From positions 16,290,021 to 16,354,020 of the forward strand of contig BSYO01000014.1 of the NCBI GenBank assembly GCA_033239525.1: DNA of 64,000 nucleotides. The letters are read 5' to 3'. Of this stretch, positions 12,598 through 24,839 are shown one piece after another (position 1 is the stretch's first letter; every line of letters begins with the position of its first letter). The stretch comes from Nepenthes gracilis. Its lineage: Eukaryota; Streptophyta; Magnoliopsida; Caryophyllales; Nepenthaceae. The position numbers and the translations under genes are program-made. Under the pieces are notes generated by a model. The model saw only the letters and a list, made by a program, of their open reading frames with translations. It was not told the origin of the DNA and searched no databases.

Positions 12598-14440
12598 CAA
12601 CCATCTATAATTTGCTTTTTTTATATATACAAATTAAATAACCCTTCATCATTTCACATCCACTCTACCAAATTTGAAGTGAGGGTTTCACAATGATAGA
12701 TGATCAAAATCAAATTTGGATTGCACACCAATACAATTTAGATAAAAATTTATGACAATTAAATTAGATTTATTTGGTGACCATCCATAATTAAAATTAA
12801 AATAATTTGAATCGCTTGTAGACATTTTTATTTTTAAATATTTTTTTGTTTAAAAATTCACATTGGTAAAAAAAAAATTGTTATAAATATATGGCATTTG
12901 AAGAGATATATATTTTTTAGACTAAAATTTACCTAAGTACTTTAACTAAATAATTTTTATATAAAAATTATTAATTTCATAAAAAAACATGATCTTTTGA
13001 GTTGAATGCTAAAGCATGATATTTATATAAAATAAATAACACATTTATAAAAATTTCAACTCAAGTCTTGCTGAACCAAATTAATTATTTTTACCTGTGA
13101 TTGTGTCTATCCCAAAAATTTAATTGGACTAAATTTTGATCATACTTATCTATATATATATATATATATATATACTTTGATTACACCGTATAATATTTCG
13201 GTTTGATTAAGTTGAATTAGATATATAACTCGATTTTGATTAAATCCAATTGGACGTGGAGTATAATTAGTGCATTCGCTGCTAGTAAGGATGATGTTTG
13301 TAGCTCAAATATTTGGTTCATAACAAATATCCACATAGTTTAGTCTATGAAAGCAAGAGAAAAAATAATGACATACAAGAACTTCTCAAGGGATTTATTT
13401 CAACCGATCCGATCCATTATCATTTAAATTCTAGAGAAAATCTATGAGACATTTAGAAGTTCTATGTGTGGATAATGAATGAAACTCAAATTTGATATAA
13501 CCAACACAATTTGCTTGAATTTTACTAGTTTTGAACAAAGTTAAATTTGAATAAAACTCAGAATTTATATTTTGATTTGGGTAAAATTTTATATAATATG
13601 TCTCAATCCAAACCTAACATAAATATAATTTTATAATATACAATATAATATAGTGTAATTTATAAATTCTAATCTAATATAAGTTGAACATTAGTATTTT
13701 TTTTTTTTTTTGTTCTATAAAATATAGATTATAATTTTAGAATAAGACATACTTAATAAGTTGGTCAATACTTAAAGGAAACGATAAATTTTCAGTTATC
13801 TAATAAATCTACAATTAATAATATTTACATATCCTTTGATTACTGAGAGTATTTTTTATGAATTAGATTATTTCTATGGCCCTAAAAATGGAGAATTTAT
13901 AGGTAAACAGTATTATTGACTAAATTTATTTAAAAAGCCTAATATTATTACAATTTTAAGTGATTTTATAAGATGAAAAAAAATAATTAGTTTTGAGCTG
14001 GGTGGCAGTTTAGACAAAATTCAAAACATCAGATTTTCACTTAATCCAAAGAGTTTTAAATTATGAATTAAAATACAAGTAATGTTATACAGATCCCGTT
14101 CTAATTTTTGTAATTTAAAAAAAATTTAATAGGCTCTAAATATAGAAAATGTGCTACAATTAAATTATAGATAAATAAAATAAATAATTATGCCCTAATA
14201 ATACAGAAAAAAAGAATTAAATTTGGCTTTTTTTCGATCCATCGCCATCCCTATCCATATGGGGCCGGATGTCGCAGTGGATGACAGGAGACTCAATAGA
14301 TTGGAATCAACTTTAGGACTCGGGTCATTTCTGATTTAAATTTATGTTGGCAAAATTTCAAATTAAAAAAAATTATTTATTTATAGTTTCTGAACTGGAT
14401 TTTTTTAAAAAAATTAAATAGTTTATTTTTATTCAAAATT
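12598..14440. other. AT-rich intergenic DNA with (TA)n and poly-T tracts
   Basis: No gene is recognised. There is a (TA)n microsatellite near 13151-13174 and a poly-T run near 13699-13711. Confidence 0.5.
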
Positions 14441-14441
14441 G

Positions 14442-14622
14442 ATAGAATTTCTGGGCATTCGATGAGAGTGAAAATAATGAGGATGCGAATGTTGACGCCA
14501 CAGAAGAGAGAGGTCAAGAGCCCTTAGAACAACCACCTGATAACGATTCTGAGGAAGACAAGGAAGCAGAAGCAGAAGCAGAAGCAATCCTGCCCAGGTC
14601 CCAAACCAAGTTATGCCATTAG
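14442..14622 (+). pseudogene. Possible captured exon fragment, acidic, with (GAAGCA)4
   Basis: One plus-strand frame is open after a possible acceptor (TTGATAG) and reads NFWAFDESENNEDANVDA and on through an acidic stretch to an EAEAEAEA tract encoded by four GAAGCA hexamers (14563-14586), ending at TAG 14620-14622. The composition is much less AT-rich than the flanks and looks coding. No start, partner exon or known domain is visible. I do not recognise the protein. It adjoins the truncated end of the LINE remnant, so it may be a captured gene fragment. Confidence 0.22.
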
Positions 14623-16650
14623 ATGGTAAGCCGAAGGTGGTCGGAAAATGAAAGAACCATCCAACTCGAGGCTCGATACAGGCCTCTCATGAGTAAAAGG
14701 GTCTGGGTCATAATGTGGTATGTTCAACATAAGGGACTCTAACTGCGAATCCTGTTCATTAGGCCAACACCTAAAATTATTTCGTATGATATTTCTAAGT
14801 GGCAATTAGTCTACCAGGAACAAACAAGAATCACGTTAGCATTTAGAAAGAACCCCGAGTGGGTGCCAAAGGTCACCCATAGCCGGGTTGAAGAGCCGTC
14901 ACTAATGATGAAGCAAACAAAAGGTCTGATGCAACCTCTAGGGCCTAAAATTTTCCTTAGCTCCAGGAAGCATTGTGAGGAATTTGGAGGGTCTTGATAC
15001 AACCGTCTCTAAAGCGTTAAGGGCAAAGCCACTCTATCCAAATCGAATCACGAGGTCTCTCCAAAAGTATCTATAGTTGTCGAGAGAGGAGCATTATTCC
15101 AAGAGACCAGTCCCTTAATCGAAGACCACCTTCCTCTCTAGTTTTGCACACATCCAAGTGACCTTGGCAGGAGCTTTACTTTCTCCACTACCATGCCAAA
15201 AAAGGAACATAAAAGGCCCTCCATATGTCTGAGAGTACCTTTAGGGAGAATAAACATAGAAGACCAATAAACATGAATGGTTGACCAAAAAGATTTGATC
15301 CAGAAGAGACGACTCTCATAAGAAAGAGGTTTGTTGTTACCCAAACAGCAATTCTTTCCACAATATGGTCAGTGATGGGTTTTCAATCATAAGTGCAGAG
15401 TCCGAAAGAGACGAGAGGAACATCCAAATAATTGATAGGAAAACCCGTGAAGGTCCCTAACACACTCTAACACATAAAAAGAAACACCACATATGAAAAC
15501 TTTCAGAGGATTAAGATTGAGCCCTGAAAAGGTCGAGAAGAAAGAGTCTTTTTAATAATAGAAATAAAGTGAATGTTGGCTTAGAATATAAGTAAATCAT
15601 CAGCAAAGACCAGCATAGTTAAATGGGTTTTCTTACATTTCCAATGATATCTGAAATTTCTATCTACAGAGATCTTAACAAATAATAATATATCATGAAT
15701 AACTTCCATAACAATAGTAAAGAGTAATGGCGAGAGAGGGTCACCTTGGTGGAGACCCCTGACACTACGAAAAATCCAACAGATTAATCATTTAAAGAAA
15801 CAGAGAAAGAAGGAGTTGAAATGCATTGGTTCATCCATTGAATGAAAAGGACTGGGAAGCCCACAATCCGAAGCATTGAAAAGCAAAATCCCATTCAACT
15901 GTATCGAAGCCTTTTGAAGATCAATTTTCCTAGAACATATTGGTTGGCCTTTGCCCAAATGATATCGATTAAGAAGCTCCTAAGCAAGAAAAATATTGTC
16001 CTCAATACTCCTTCCAGGAATAAAGTTAATTTGAGAGTTATGAACGAGATTAGGAAAAACCACCCTAAGACTAAGTAAGGATTTTAGAAATAATCTTGTA
16101 GACAATATAATTACACAATATAGGCATGAAGTCGAAGATCATAGCCGGCGCCAGAACTCTAGAAACAATAGCAATCAGAGTGGAATTATTAGATATAGGA
16201 GGGAACAGAGCATAAGAGTTAGGCCAACGAACCAACCAATTGTCATTGACCAAAACACGATCCAACTTCCTGACAATGCAAAAGGAACAATCTCTCTGAT
16301 TACTCCATCTAAAGAAACATTCCTCGTGGGCCTAATCAAACAAACCACATTTTAAGAGGCAAGCGTCAAAGTAATGCATAGCAGATTCGTCAAAGGGGCC
16401 TCCGATGGTCTCAGAAGGATTTCTGAGAGCATTAAAGCCACCCACATCAGCCAAGGCTGACCACTAATGGAGTTGGACATGGCTTCAAGGACATGCCAAA
16501 GATTGCGCAGAACAGTGACATCATTCGAGCCATAAATAAAAGAGAAGAAGCAAGGACCATTGTCAATTCTCGAAACAATCTCCCAGTAGATAATTTGGGC
16601 ATCCACATAGGAAATTTGGACATTTGAAACCACCGGGTCCCAGTTTGGAT
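14620..16650 (-). mobile_element. Decayed L1-type LINE (endonuclease and reverse transcriptase remnants)
   Basis: Reading leftwards on the minus strand, broken frames first give endonuclease-like pieces: an ISGQPWLM block near 16460 and VRKLDRVLVNDNWL near 16250-16280. Next come RT pieces: INFIPGRSIEDNIF near 16000, GLHQGDPLSPLLF near 15740-15770, and KCKKTHLTMLVFADDLLIF near 15590-15640, which contains the catalytic FADD box. A C-terminal DGSFIFRPPSAYHLM block lies near 14630-14670, like the region after the RT in plant L1 LINEs. Many frameshifts and stops show it is dead. It ends abruptly at about 14620 without a poly-A tail, so the 3' end is lost. Confidence 0.82.
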
Positions 16651-16677
16651 CTTTTGATTATGAGAGCTTAGATGATC

Positions 16678-16829
16678 AAACTTTGGATGATTTCCTGATT
16701 TTGAGATCTTTTTTCAAGGCGTCTTTACTGTTCTAAGGGGGTTTCGCATATACAAACTTTGGATGATTTCCTGATTTTGAGATCTTTTTTCAAGGCATCT
16801 TTACTGTTCTAAGGGGGTTTTGCATATAC
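16678..16829. repeat. 76-bp perfect-register tandem duplication
   Basis: Two copies (16678-16753 and 16754-16829) of a unit starting AAACTTTGGATGATTTCCTG differ at only about two positions (GGCGTC/GGCATC and TTTCGC/TTTTGC). This is a recent slippage or unequal-exchange event just beyond the 5' side of the LINE remnant. Confidence 0.85.
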
Positions 16830-17765
16830 AGGGGGCAGAGTCCCTTTTTGGGATGGTTGAGTAACCTTCCAAGTGGTTACAGTTTGTTCTTGGACAGTGG
16901 AGTAGCTTCCAAAGGAGTTATCCCTTGTTTTCCTATGGAAGAGCTTTCTTCCACTTTGAATAGTTGCATGGAACAACTAATGATTGCCACGTTTATGATC
17001 ATAGGTTTAAAGAACTGTTTGTAAAATTGTGGCTGACGTATATATTTTGCTGAGTCAAAATTTTGGAGACCATCAAGTATTTAAGAGAATAGGGGCTGAT
17101 GTTAGGTTTGACAATCTGTCCCTTCTCTTGTCCACCTATACCAATTTATTCTGTCCAGTTTGCTCTTATTGTAAACATCTTCAGGTTCAGACAATCATCC
17201 ATCCATCAGGCAATCTGACATTGGTTAATTCACCTCTTTGACCCAGCATGTAGACCCAATTCATGATTCGTCGTCTGGGCGGGAGTGTAGCTTTAAGCTG
17301 ACTCTTTTTTTTTTAATACCAGACCCATCAAGGTGGTTTAGGTTGAAAAGAAAAGGGCAATAAGAGAAAGGCCATTTGTGGCTTATGGTCTCATAATGGC
17401 TGGGTTAGCACTGGTCAATGTCTCTGTGCATAAATAGGCATTTAGGCATGTTTTGGGTATCATTTGATAGAAAGCATCCCATGAAAGAATAAGTTTTTTT
17501 TAAAAAAAAAAAAATCAAAGTCCAATAAATTAGCTTATCAAAGCAAATAGTCACTTCCAATAACCAAACCACAGGGATCAGAAGCAGGATAATAGACAGT
17601 ACATCACTGAAGAAGTTACAGAACCATGCGACTCTTATTATCAAGCTGCAACGTATGATTCAACTCATCAGCATTAAATAATATACAATGCTATGCCATA
17701 GTCAAAACCATATTTACACCATTGAGGTTCAAGATTAGATCACAATAAAAAGAAGAATCATCGCC
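16830..17765. other. Region 3' of the aspartic protease gene
   Basis: This holds the protease gene's 3' flank (about 17300-17765 on the minus strand) and a plus-strand open stretch near 17029-17241, cysteine-containing in its second half, that I could not assign to any family. Poly-T and poly-A tracts lie near 17307-17317 and 17497-17513. Confidence 0.4.
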
Positions 17766-20700
17766 TCATCTGTCATATAACTCCGGATAAAACAATAATG
17801 TGTATGTTGGCTCAAAAATGCCCGATAGAGTGTTCCAAAAATGGAAAATCATTGAAGGGAAAAATAAAAATGCCCAAGTCCATGGTTTCAAGGGGTATGG
17901 CTGATGGTTTAAGAGTGATGATGTACCTGAAATATGAGAACCGTTGTTTGCTCCTGGTGTGGCTTCTGGGTCCATTGAGAATGGGGCAACTGCAGAGCTT
18001 CGAGGACTGATGGGCAATGTGGTGGTGTCCGAAGTATAAGAACCTGGTCATCACTACACTTGTCAGCTACATATAAACAGCCATGCACATGCATGCACGA
18101 TGAGAGATTCAATGTCTAATCCATGGATAAAAATATCGCTATAGGTATCCACGCATCCGTTTTGGACGCAATTTTTTTCCTAATCAAAGCCTTGGAGGCA
18201 ATTATTGGCTGATATAAAGGAGCAACCCAATGCATAAAGCTCCCGCTATGCGTAAGGTCTGGAAGTAGTTGGACCACTTTGCATTATACAATAAGATATT
18301 TCCCCGATTCAAATCCATAACAAATATATCGGCCAATATATTAGAAAATTTTGAGTGAATATGCCGATATATTGACCGTATGGCAATAAAAAATAATTTG
18401 TTGTAGTATTGGAGGACCCGAGGTGACACCGATATATTACATATTGAACGATATTTTATTCCATGGTTTAATCCCAGCAAGGCAATGAAGTACTCACAGT
18501 TCAACGCTTTCCAGCCTAAAACCATCCTTTCCCGATCGAAAACTACACGGTAGCCAGTCATGAAATTTTCTGTGATGATTTAGAAAAAAGGGGATAAGTC
18601 AGATAAATGTCAGCCTACAGTAACAGCTATGTTGCCTTAAATCTCAATGCCACCATCTTCTTCCATGCACAAGTTTACAAGCTCCCCCCCCCCTTCCCAA
18701 GAAATAATTATAGGGAAGGAAATAATCCAATTTTCACTTATATGCTGTGCAAAGTGGGACCATACGTATGATAGGACTCATACTCAGTATCACAACCCCA
18801 ACAATTTGGCTGGGAGAGGCTTCTGGTTGCCAGTGGATGAATGCTTTGCTACTTCATACCATTCAGATCTTCTTTGTTATCACATCATCTAGTACAATTC
18901 CATTTCCAAGATTAAGCACTTTATTTTGCAGTTTAAAGATCATTTTCTAAGTACTAGGGATCCTGTCTTCCATCAATTAGAGATCTCCCATGACAACAAC
19001 AAAAAATAGGGAAGAATCATCAATAAGTGAAAAAATGAAGAGAATTGTATCTAATATACAAGCTATTATTGCTAAGTACTGCAAATTTAGGGTGATAGGC
19101 ATGCATATCTAAGGTCTAGCTGAACATCACATCTAAAAATTGGGCAAAAAATAAAAAATATATATATATATTTTTCAGATTACATAATGAAACCAACAAA
19201 TCTCCAAGAAATTGCGAGTAATGTTACATTGAGAAAGCAACGAGACAATTCATCATCACCGTAACTTTATAGGAAACTCCAAAAGCTATGAGAATTGCAA
19301 GTACTTACTGAATTTCTTAGAACATGCAATCTTTGACTGAACAAAATATCTGTCAATGTGAATTTGCAAATTGGCATAACTCCAATGTACGACCCAAACC
19401 CCAAGATTTACTTTTAAGATGGTAAATTTAACTAAATCAATGAATTATTGAGGTTATTTGTGGGTTCAGATTAAAAATTTAAGTGTTGGACCGAAATTAT
19501 TTAGGCTCAAGTGACCCTTCACGTGCCTCTAATCCATGCATGAGCATATTTTAGATAGAATTGCCACGCCTAAGGAGCGCATGAGAGGTGCTCGTGTGTA
19601 TTTAGTCTAAAATAGTGTCGCATGAGGTACGTCTGTCAGGCGCTTGTGTGCAGGCTTCAAAAAGCCTTTGTGCCTGATTTGCATCTGATCAGCGCACGTG
19701 CACCAATCTGTTATAAAAAGGCTATTTGGTCTATTTCAACTCATTTTTTTGGTGAAATTTGAGAGAAGAGAGAGAAAGAGAAGAGGGAAAGAGAGAGAGA
19801 AGAAGAGAAAGGAAGAAGGAGAAAGTGAATCCAAGTTGATTTTAGGTGAATTCAAGCTACTTTTTGGTAAATCAAAGCTAAGGCAAGTGTATCCAAACCC
19901 ATTTTTTTCTTTGTTGCTGAATTGTTTGAAATCTATGAGTATTTTTTGTTCAAATACTCATAAATGTGATACTTGCTTAGTTTCCTTCATTATATCTTGA
20001 ACACACGTTAGTTTGATTCCCATTTCATGAGATTTTTAAAAGTTTATATCGTAAATTTATGCATGTCATATTAAAATTCTGAAATCTTCGTACATATGTT
20101 CTCACATATTTTTTATTTGCTAATAAATTTATGAAAACTCTACTTTAATTTTGATAAAAGTGATTTATTTTTTCAAATTTAATCAAAAATTTGTGTATTT
20201 ATATTTTAGTACAGAATTTTCAATTTTGATTTAGTAAAAGCCATTATAAAGAATTGACAAAATATATTCGGACATGTCATAGCATATTATTTGTAAATCA
20301 AAGGTCAAACATAACATCTATGAATTAGAAAAGTAGCTTGTGACACTAACTATAAGGAATAATATGCAGTCAGTCCATTCACAAGTCGTAAATAGTGACG
20401 TATGGTATTTGACAATGTGGAGACAATTATAACCCAAATTTCAATATTCAACTCTTACTGGTAAGGCCATCACCAATATTTAGTTTTTATATATTTGAAG
20501 AATTTTGCATGTTTTATGTTCTTATCCGTTTGGATGATTTTTGCATGTTTTATGTTCTTAAGTTTTTAATGATTTTGGCATGTTTTATGTTCATATATTT
20601 GTACACGACTTTTACATGTTTTATCATAAATTTGATATTATCAGTATTTTAATTTTTTGTTATGAATATCGTTCTTTACATGTTCGTTTACTATATTCAC

Positions 20701-23700
20701 ACATATAAAAATTATACATTCTTTACTGAGCATTAAGCTCACTATTGCCACATTTTTGCTAACCTTTTAGATTAGCAAGCTCAGGTGTATTTGCAGGAAT
20801 TTCAAGCATCAACGAGGTTTTTCAGAAGAAATAGTTTTTAGGATGCTTTCGATGTTTTAGATGTATTTCAATTATTAGGATTAGTCGTTTGTTGTCATGG
20901 GTTTGAAATATCGTATTTGGCCAAGAGCCTAATTATTATAATTTAGTTATAATGTTGGTTATAATGTTAATTACTTTGATTTTAGGTTTGAGATGTCTTT
21001 CCTTATTGTCTCAGTTGGTGAAGAGATGAGTTATTGGAGCCACTTTCGAATATGACTTTTGGATCATGTGATTTGATATTTATTTATTATTAGATTGCCT
21101 AATGGTATTTTTCCGAGGATCACGTCCTGGTGTTGGTTTGAGATTAAATTAGTTGGTCTAAATTTATTTATGAGTTTTAAATTAAAGTTTGATTACGACA
21201 CATTTCATTTTTGATAACTGGGCCAAGGACTTGACAACCAATGCATTTCATCAATGTAGAATACCAAAAGAGGAAAAATTACTGATGGCCAGATGCTCAC
21301 CTCCAATGATATTGAAATCATCACTTTTGACAACCGCCAAACAATACATGCATTCATTCTGGAGATAAAAGAGCATGCTTCAAGATTAGCTGGAGGAGTA
21401 GGAGTAATTCATCACATTTAATGGGAATGGGTATACCTCATTATATGGGATCAGTAGTATCGGATTATAAACATAAAATTGAGCTCCACCTTTCATTGTG
21501 AGATTGACTGTTGGAAGTGCAATGTGACCATCACATGAACTGCATGTCAAGGGAGAGTAACTATTTGAAGTCAAAAAATGTTAAGGAAATTGATGAAGAA
21601 TTAGCTAGATATTTAGATGAATTTGATGGTACTTACGCTAAGTCATAACAATATTCAAAAGAAATATTTGAATCAACAGCAAGTCTGTTCTCATTCACCT
21701 GAGAATTGAACTGCAAAGCAACGAATTCTTTAATGCTTACAATACCAAGTTAAAGCTTGCCTCAAGTTCCATAAATTGACGGTCATGAACTACTTACACC
21801 TTCAGTAATGGTGGTATAAGCTGGACCACCTAAATGTGTGAATGAAGTGCCAGAGTCAAAAATTGCTGAGAAATCAACATCAGTGAAATTTGCTCCCACA
21901 CTTATCTGAGTTACGCTGACATTGTAAGTTGGACTGATAACATGTAGCGGCAAAGGAAAACATAGTCTGACTGAGATAAAGCCACCCTATTTCAAAATAA
22001 ATGCTCTTAACATTTACAAATAAAGAAAGTGATAACTTACAGTAAATGTCCAAGATTGATGAGTGTTTCACTTTGATCTGAGCTGCCTTTATCTCCAAAA
22101 CTTATCCTCCCACTTCCATCAGGTCCAAAACACATGGAAAAAGAATTTGCAGCAATGTTTTGACTGGCTAAAATACTAGGTATAGATATGTTATCAATAC
22201 CGAGCCCAAATAAACCATTGGGGGCTCCATCATCCAGAAATGAACCGGTCTCAACCTTACCACAACTGTAATCAAAGCAGCTCATTGAGTCCACAAAAAT
22301 TATCCAATCATTTGTTCTGTTAGTAAATATCCAAATATAAAGAAAAGGTCAATCAGATTCGAAGCTAGAAGTTCTGACATTTGGATAAGGCTCGCAACCC
22401 TCCCTTTCCGGGCCCCAATATTAGCTGACTGTTACAAGGTTGTTGTAGTTTCAAGTCCTTAACCCAAAAGTTCATTAGTCTTCAATAGCTCTAACAGCAT
22501 GAATCAATATGGAAATAACAAGACAAAGACATCCACCGATAACTACATCTCAGCTCAACTATTATTGACATGCATATTCGTAAAAAAAGGGATGATTGTT
22601 GATACTTGATTAAAGAGTGCACAAACATTCAAAATTTCAAGTAGCACTTCTCTACCCATAAAATGCAAGTATTTGGAGTTTACCTACCCAAGGGTAATGT
22701 TGGCATCCACACTTTTGGAAGGAGTAGAATCAGTAGTCAGACGCAATACATCCTCTACTAAGTACCCGGAGGATGTTGTGTTAGCAGATAGAAACTTAAG
22801 TTGATAAGGACACTCAGTAGTTGTTGCAGAGCAGCTCCCACTATGTTGACACAAGGTGCTGTTGCAGGGAACCTGCGTGCCTGTGGATGATGTACTTAGG
22901 CTGTAAATATTCAACGTGTCCACCTGAATATTAAGGCGAATCAGAACAAGTATCAGAATTACTAAAGTAGTCAGTTTGGCAGTACAAAACCTTTGTACTT
23001 CACCTGTTGGGGGGTGTTATGCTACTTAACCGAATGAAGAACCTTGCAGAATAGATTGAAGGAATTGGATCTAAAGAAACTTGAGCATAAAATTCCTGAA
23101 GAGACTCAGAGAGAATCATGAAATTTGGTATATTCCATATACCTCGTGTAGGCTAGGTCAACCTCAGATTCATTCCATGATTTCTCCTTCTTCCAATTTC
23201 CACCATTGAAATGTCTCTAATAAGAGGCAGTTTCTCTAGAACTATCTAGTCCCAATTAATTCAAGTTTTGGAACAAAAGACCAATGATCATGGACCTATC
23301 TGGGTATAAAGAGTGCTCAGGTATGAATGAAGATGACTCAACCACTGAGTCACAATGAGTTCAGGCTTTTGACTTTGTACTTCGAACTGAAGCCTATATG
23401 TCTCTCATTCTAAGTCAAATTTATCCCTACTTGGTGAGGGTAGGGTAAAAGAAAGAGGATATAGAATGTAATTTCAATTCTTCAATTCCATAATGAGAAA
23501 GAGAGACAGATGTAAATCCAAAAAAGGAGAGAGAGGCAGGAGTTTTGAGAGATACAACAAGAAAAAAATACGACATGATTGACAGAAAAACCAATTAGAG
23601 ATTATCTTTCAGGGATTATTTTCCCGAGAGTAGAATTTCATAGCGTAGGAGCAATCTCTCTAACACTTATTCCCATGCAGTCAAATTGCTTATCAGAAGC

Positions 23701-24703
23701 GATGGCATTATCACAAATTGCTTATCAGGAGCGATAACATTATCACAAGTTGCTTTGGAAATTCCATTCCTCTTACTGTTTATCTTTTTTCAACTGATGC
23801 CAAAATCACTGAGTTAGAGTAAACTACAACCTAACACGTTTCATTTACATGACAAGTTGAAAATGAAGAAGAACAAGGGCGCACGGCAAACCTGGTCAGG
23901 TCCAAACTTTACGACTTTCATGCAACTATCACAGTCGCATGGCAACCAGAACAGGCTGCTGCCAGTGTCAAGTGCCACCAGAAAATCTAATCCCGGCGTC
24001 CCCACGGTAACGTTTGCGTAATACAAACTGAAAAAAATTCCACCGAAGAAAAAGCCGGAAAAATAAGAAAGGGAAATCAAAAGGTAAGGATGCAAGCAAA
24101 ATGAAAAGTTAAAAAGAACATTTTCTATCTTTTAAGTGAATTCTATTGAAATCAATCATAGCTCACATCAAATCACGCCATTCTATGCCTTTGTTTAGTT
24201 AATTGATGGGTATATTGGCAAATTAACCTATAAATCGGAACTAATTATACATTAATTCAACCAACAATTCACCATCAAACCCTAGAATGCAAGTAAAGTA
24301 TTCCCAACAGCTAAACAACTACTGAAGATAGAGAGGGAGCATACTATCCAAATTCGCTGAGCTGGAAGGTGGCATTGCCGTTGACGAAGGTGAGAAGCGT
24401 CTGATCCACAATGCCGCCGGTGAGAAGCGTCTGATCCACAATGCCGCCGGTGAGACGGCGGCCCTGGATGCGATCACGGTGGGCCATGGCGGCAACGTAA
24501 TCGGCGGTACCTTTCGCCGGCATCTGATCGAGGGGCATAATGGCCCTGACCCGATCGGTAAACCTATGATGGATGTCGAACCCGAATACGGAAGACACAT
24601 TGCAGCTCTGAGATGCCCCGCCCAATATCGAAGCCAATAACACAAAGCCACGTATACAATGGCGAACACCACAAAAATAGCTACTGCTACTACTAAAAGC
24701 CAT
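17766..24703 (-). CDS. A1-family aspartic protease (APF1-like), ten exons, 558 aa
   Basis: Secreted pepsin-type endopeptidase, closest in my memory to the Arabidopsis APF1 group. Exons (minus): 24703-24345, 24027-23892, 22923-22688, 22265-22041, 21933-21798, 21710-21637, 21539-21437, 21358-21301, 18569-18498, 18043-17766. All nine introns have GT-AG ends and keep phase. ATG 24703 is the first ATG in frame. Signal peptide at about residues 15-32; propeptide contains FGFDIHHRFTD. The catalytic motifs are DTGS (Asp140) and DSGT (Asp345). Other family blocks are YANVTVGTPG, NGLFGLGIDNISIPSILA, INLGHL, NLTMKGG, NIIGENFMTGYRVVFDRE and LGWKALNC. The tail is Ser/Pro-rich with a hydrophobic WAFLFFPSMIF (residues 526-536) followed by about 22 polar residues, so membrane or GPI anchoring is possible but not clear. 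The propeptide has a perfect ten-residue duplication. Intron 8 holds an LTR. The C-terminal exon could have an alternative splice (CAG/GTACAT at 17926). Confidence 0.9.
18310..18460. repeat. CCGATATATT-type dispersed repeat in protease intron 9
   Basis: Contains repeated ATATCGGCCAATATATT, GCCGATATATTGACC and CACCGATATATTACAT blocks. Similar blocks recur at 58115-58250 and 59230-59390, the first in a phosphatase intron and the second just past that gene. It is probably a decayed transposon family; I see no ends. Confidence 0.5.
19386..21200 (+). mobile_element. Gypsy-like (chromovirus-style) solo LTR in protease intron 8
   Basis: It starts TGTACGACCC and ends GATTACGACA, like the TGTAACG...CGTTACA ends of plant chromovirus LTRs. 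In order it holds a GC-rich block with repeated CGCATGAG/GCGC words (19500-19720), a TATA-like TTATAAAAAGG (19711-19721), a GA-rich leader (19755-19830) and a four-fold imperfect repeat of TTGCATGTTTTATGTTC (20505-20625). The same order of parts, inverted, recurs at 53074-54933. No target-site duplication is evident, so ends may be off by a few bases. The 303-bp open frame at 19698-20000 is an artefact of the GA-rich leader. Confidence 0.6.
24389..24448 (-). repeat. Perfect 30-bp in-frame tandem duplication in protease exon 1
   Basis: Two identical 30-bp copies (24389-24418 and 24419-24448) encode GGIVDQTLLT twice in the propeptide, residues 86-95 and 96-105. Family members I know have one such segment between the RGRRL block and the TF.(N/G) block. 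Identity at all 30 positions points to a very recent duplication. Confidence 0.9.
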
Positions 24704-24821
24704 TGCAGGAGTGCTAGCTTTTAACCGAAACACCAAAAATTACATCAGAAGAAGAATCAAGTTTGCATGAAGAGAGATAGAGATAGAGAAGGGGGGGAGA
24801 CGCAGAGAGAGAAGGGTGAGA

Positions 24822-24835
24822 GGTTTATATATAAG
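24822..24835 (-). promoter_or_regulatory. TATA box of the aspartic protease gene
   Basis: On the minus strand, CTTATATATAAACC lies about 120 bp upstream of the ATG and is followed by a CT-rich leader (TCTCTCTGCGTCTCCCC), a common plant core-promoter layout. Confidence 0.6.
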
Positions 24836-24839
24836 ATGA

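Noticed and set aside
17029..17241. 70-codon open frame, cysteine-containing in its second half, downstream of the protease gene
   Set aside because: It has no start context, no partner exon and no family I recognise. It is kept only as a note on that region.
19698..20000. 100-codon Lys/Glu/Arg-rich open frame
   Set aside because: It follows the GA-rich leader downstream of the TATA-like box of a Gypsy-like LTR, so the composition is that of the LTR and not of a protein.
24701..24736. Upstream extension of protease exon 1 to 24736
   Set aside because: The 11 extra codons start with TTG, not ATG. The first ATG is at 24703, and a normal signal peptide follows it.
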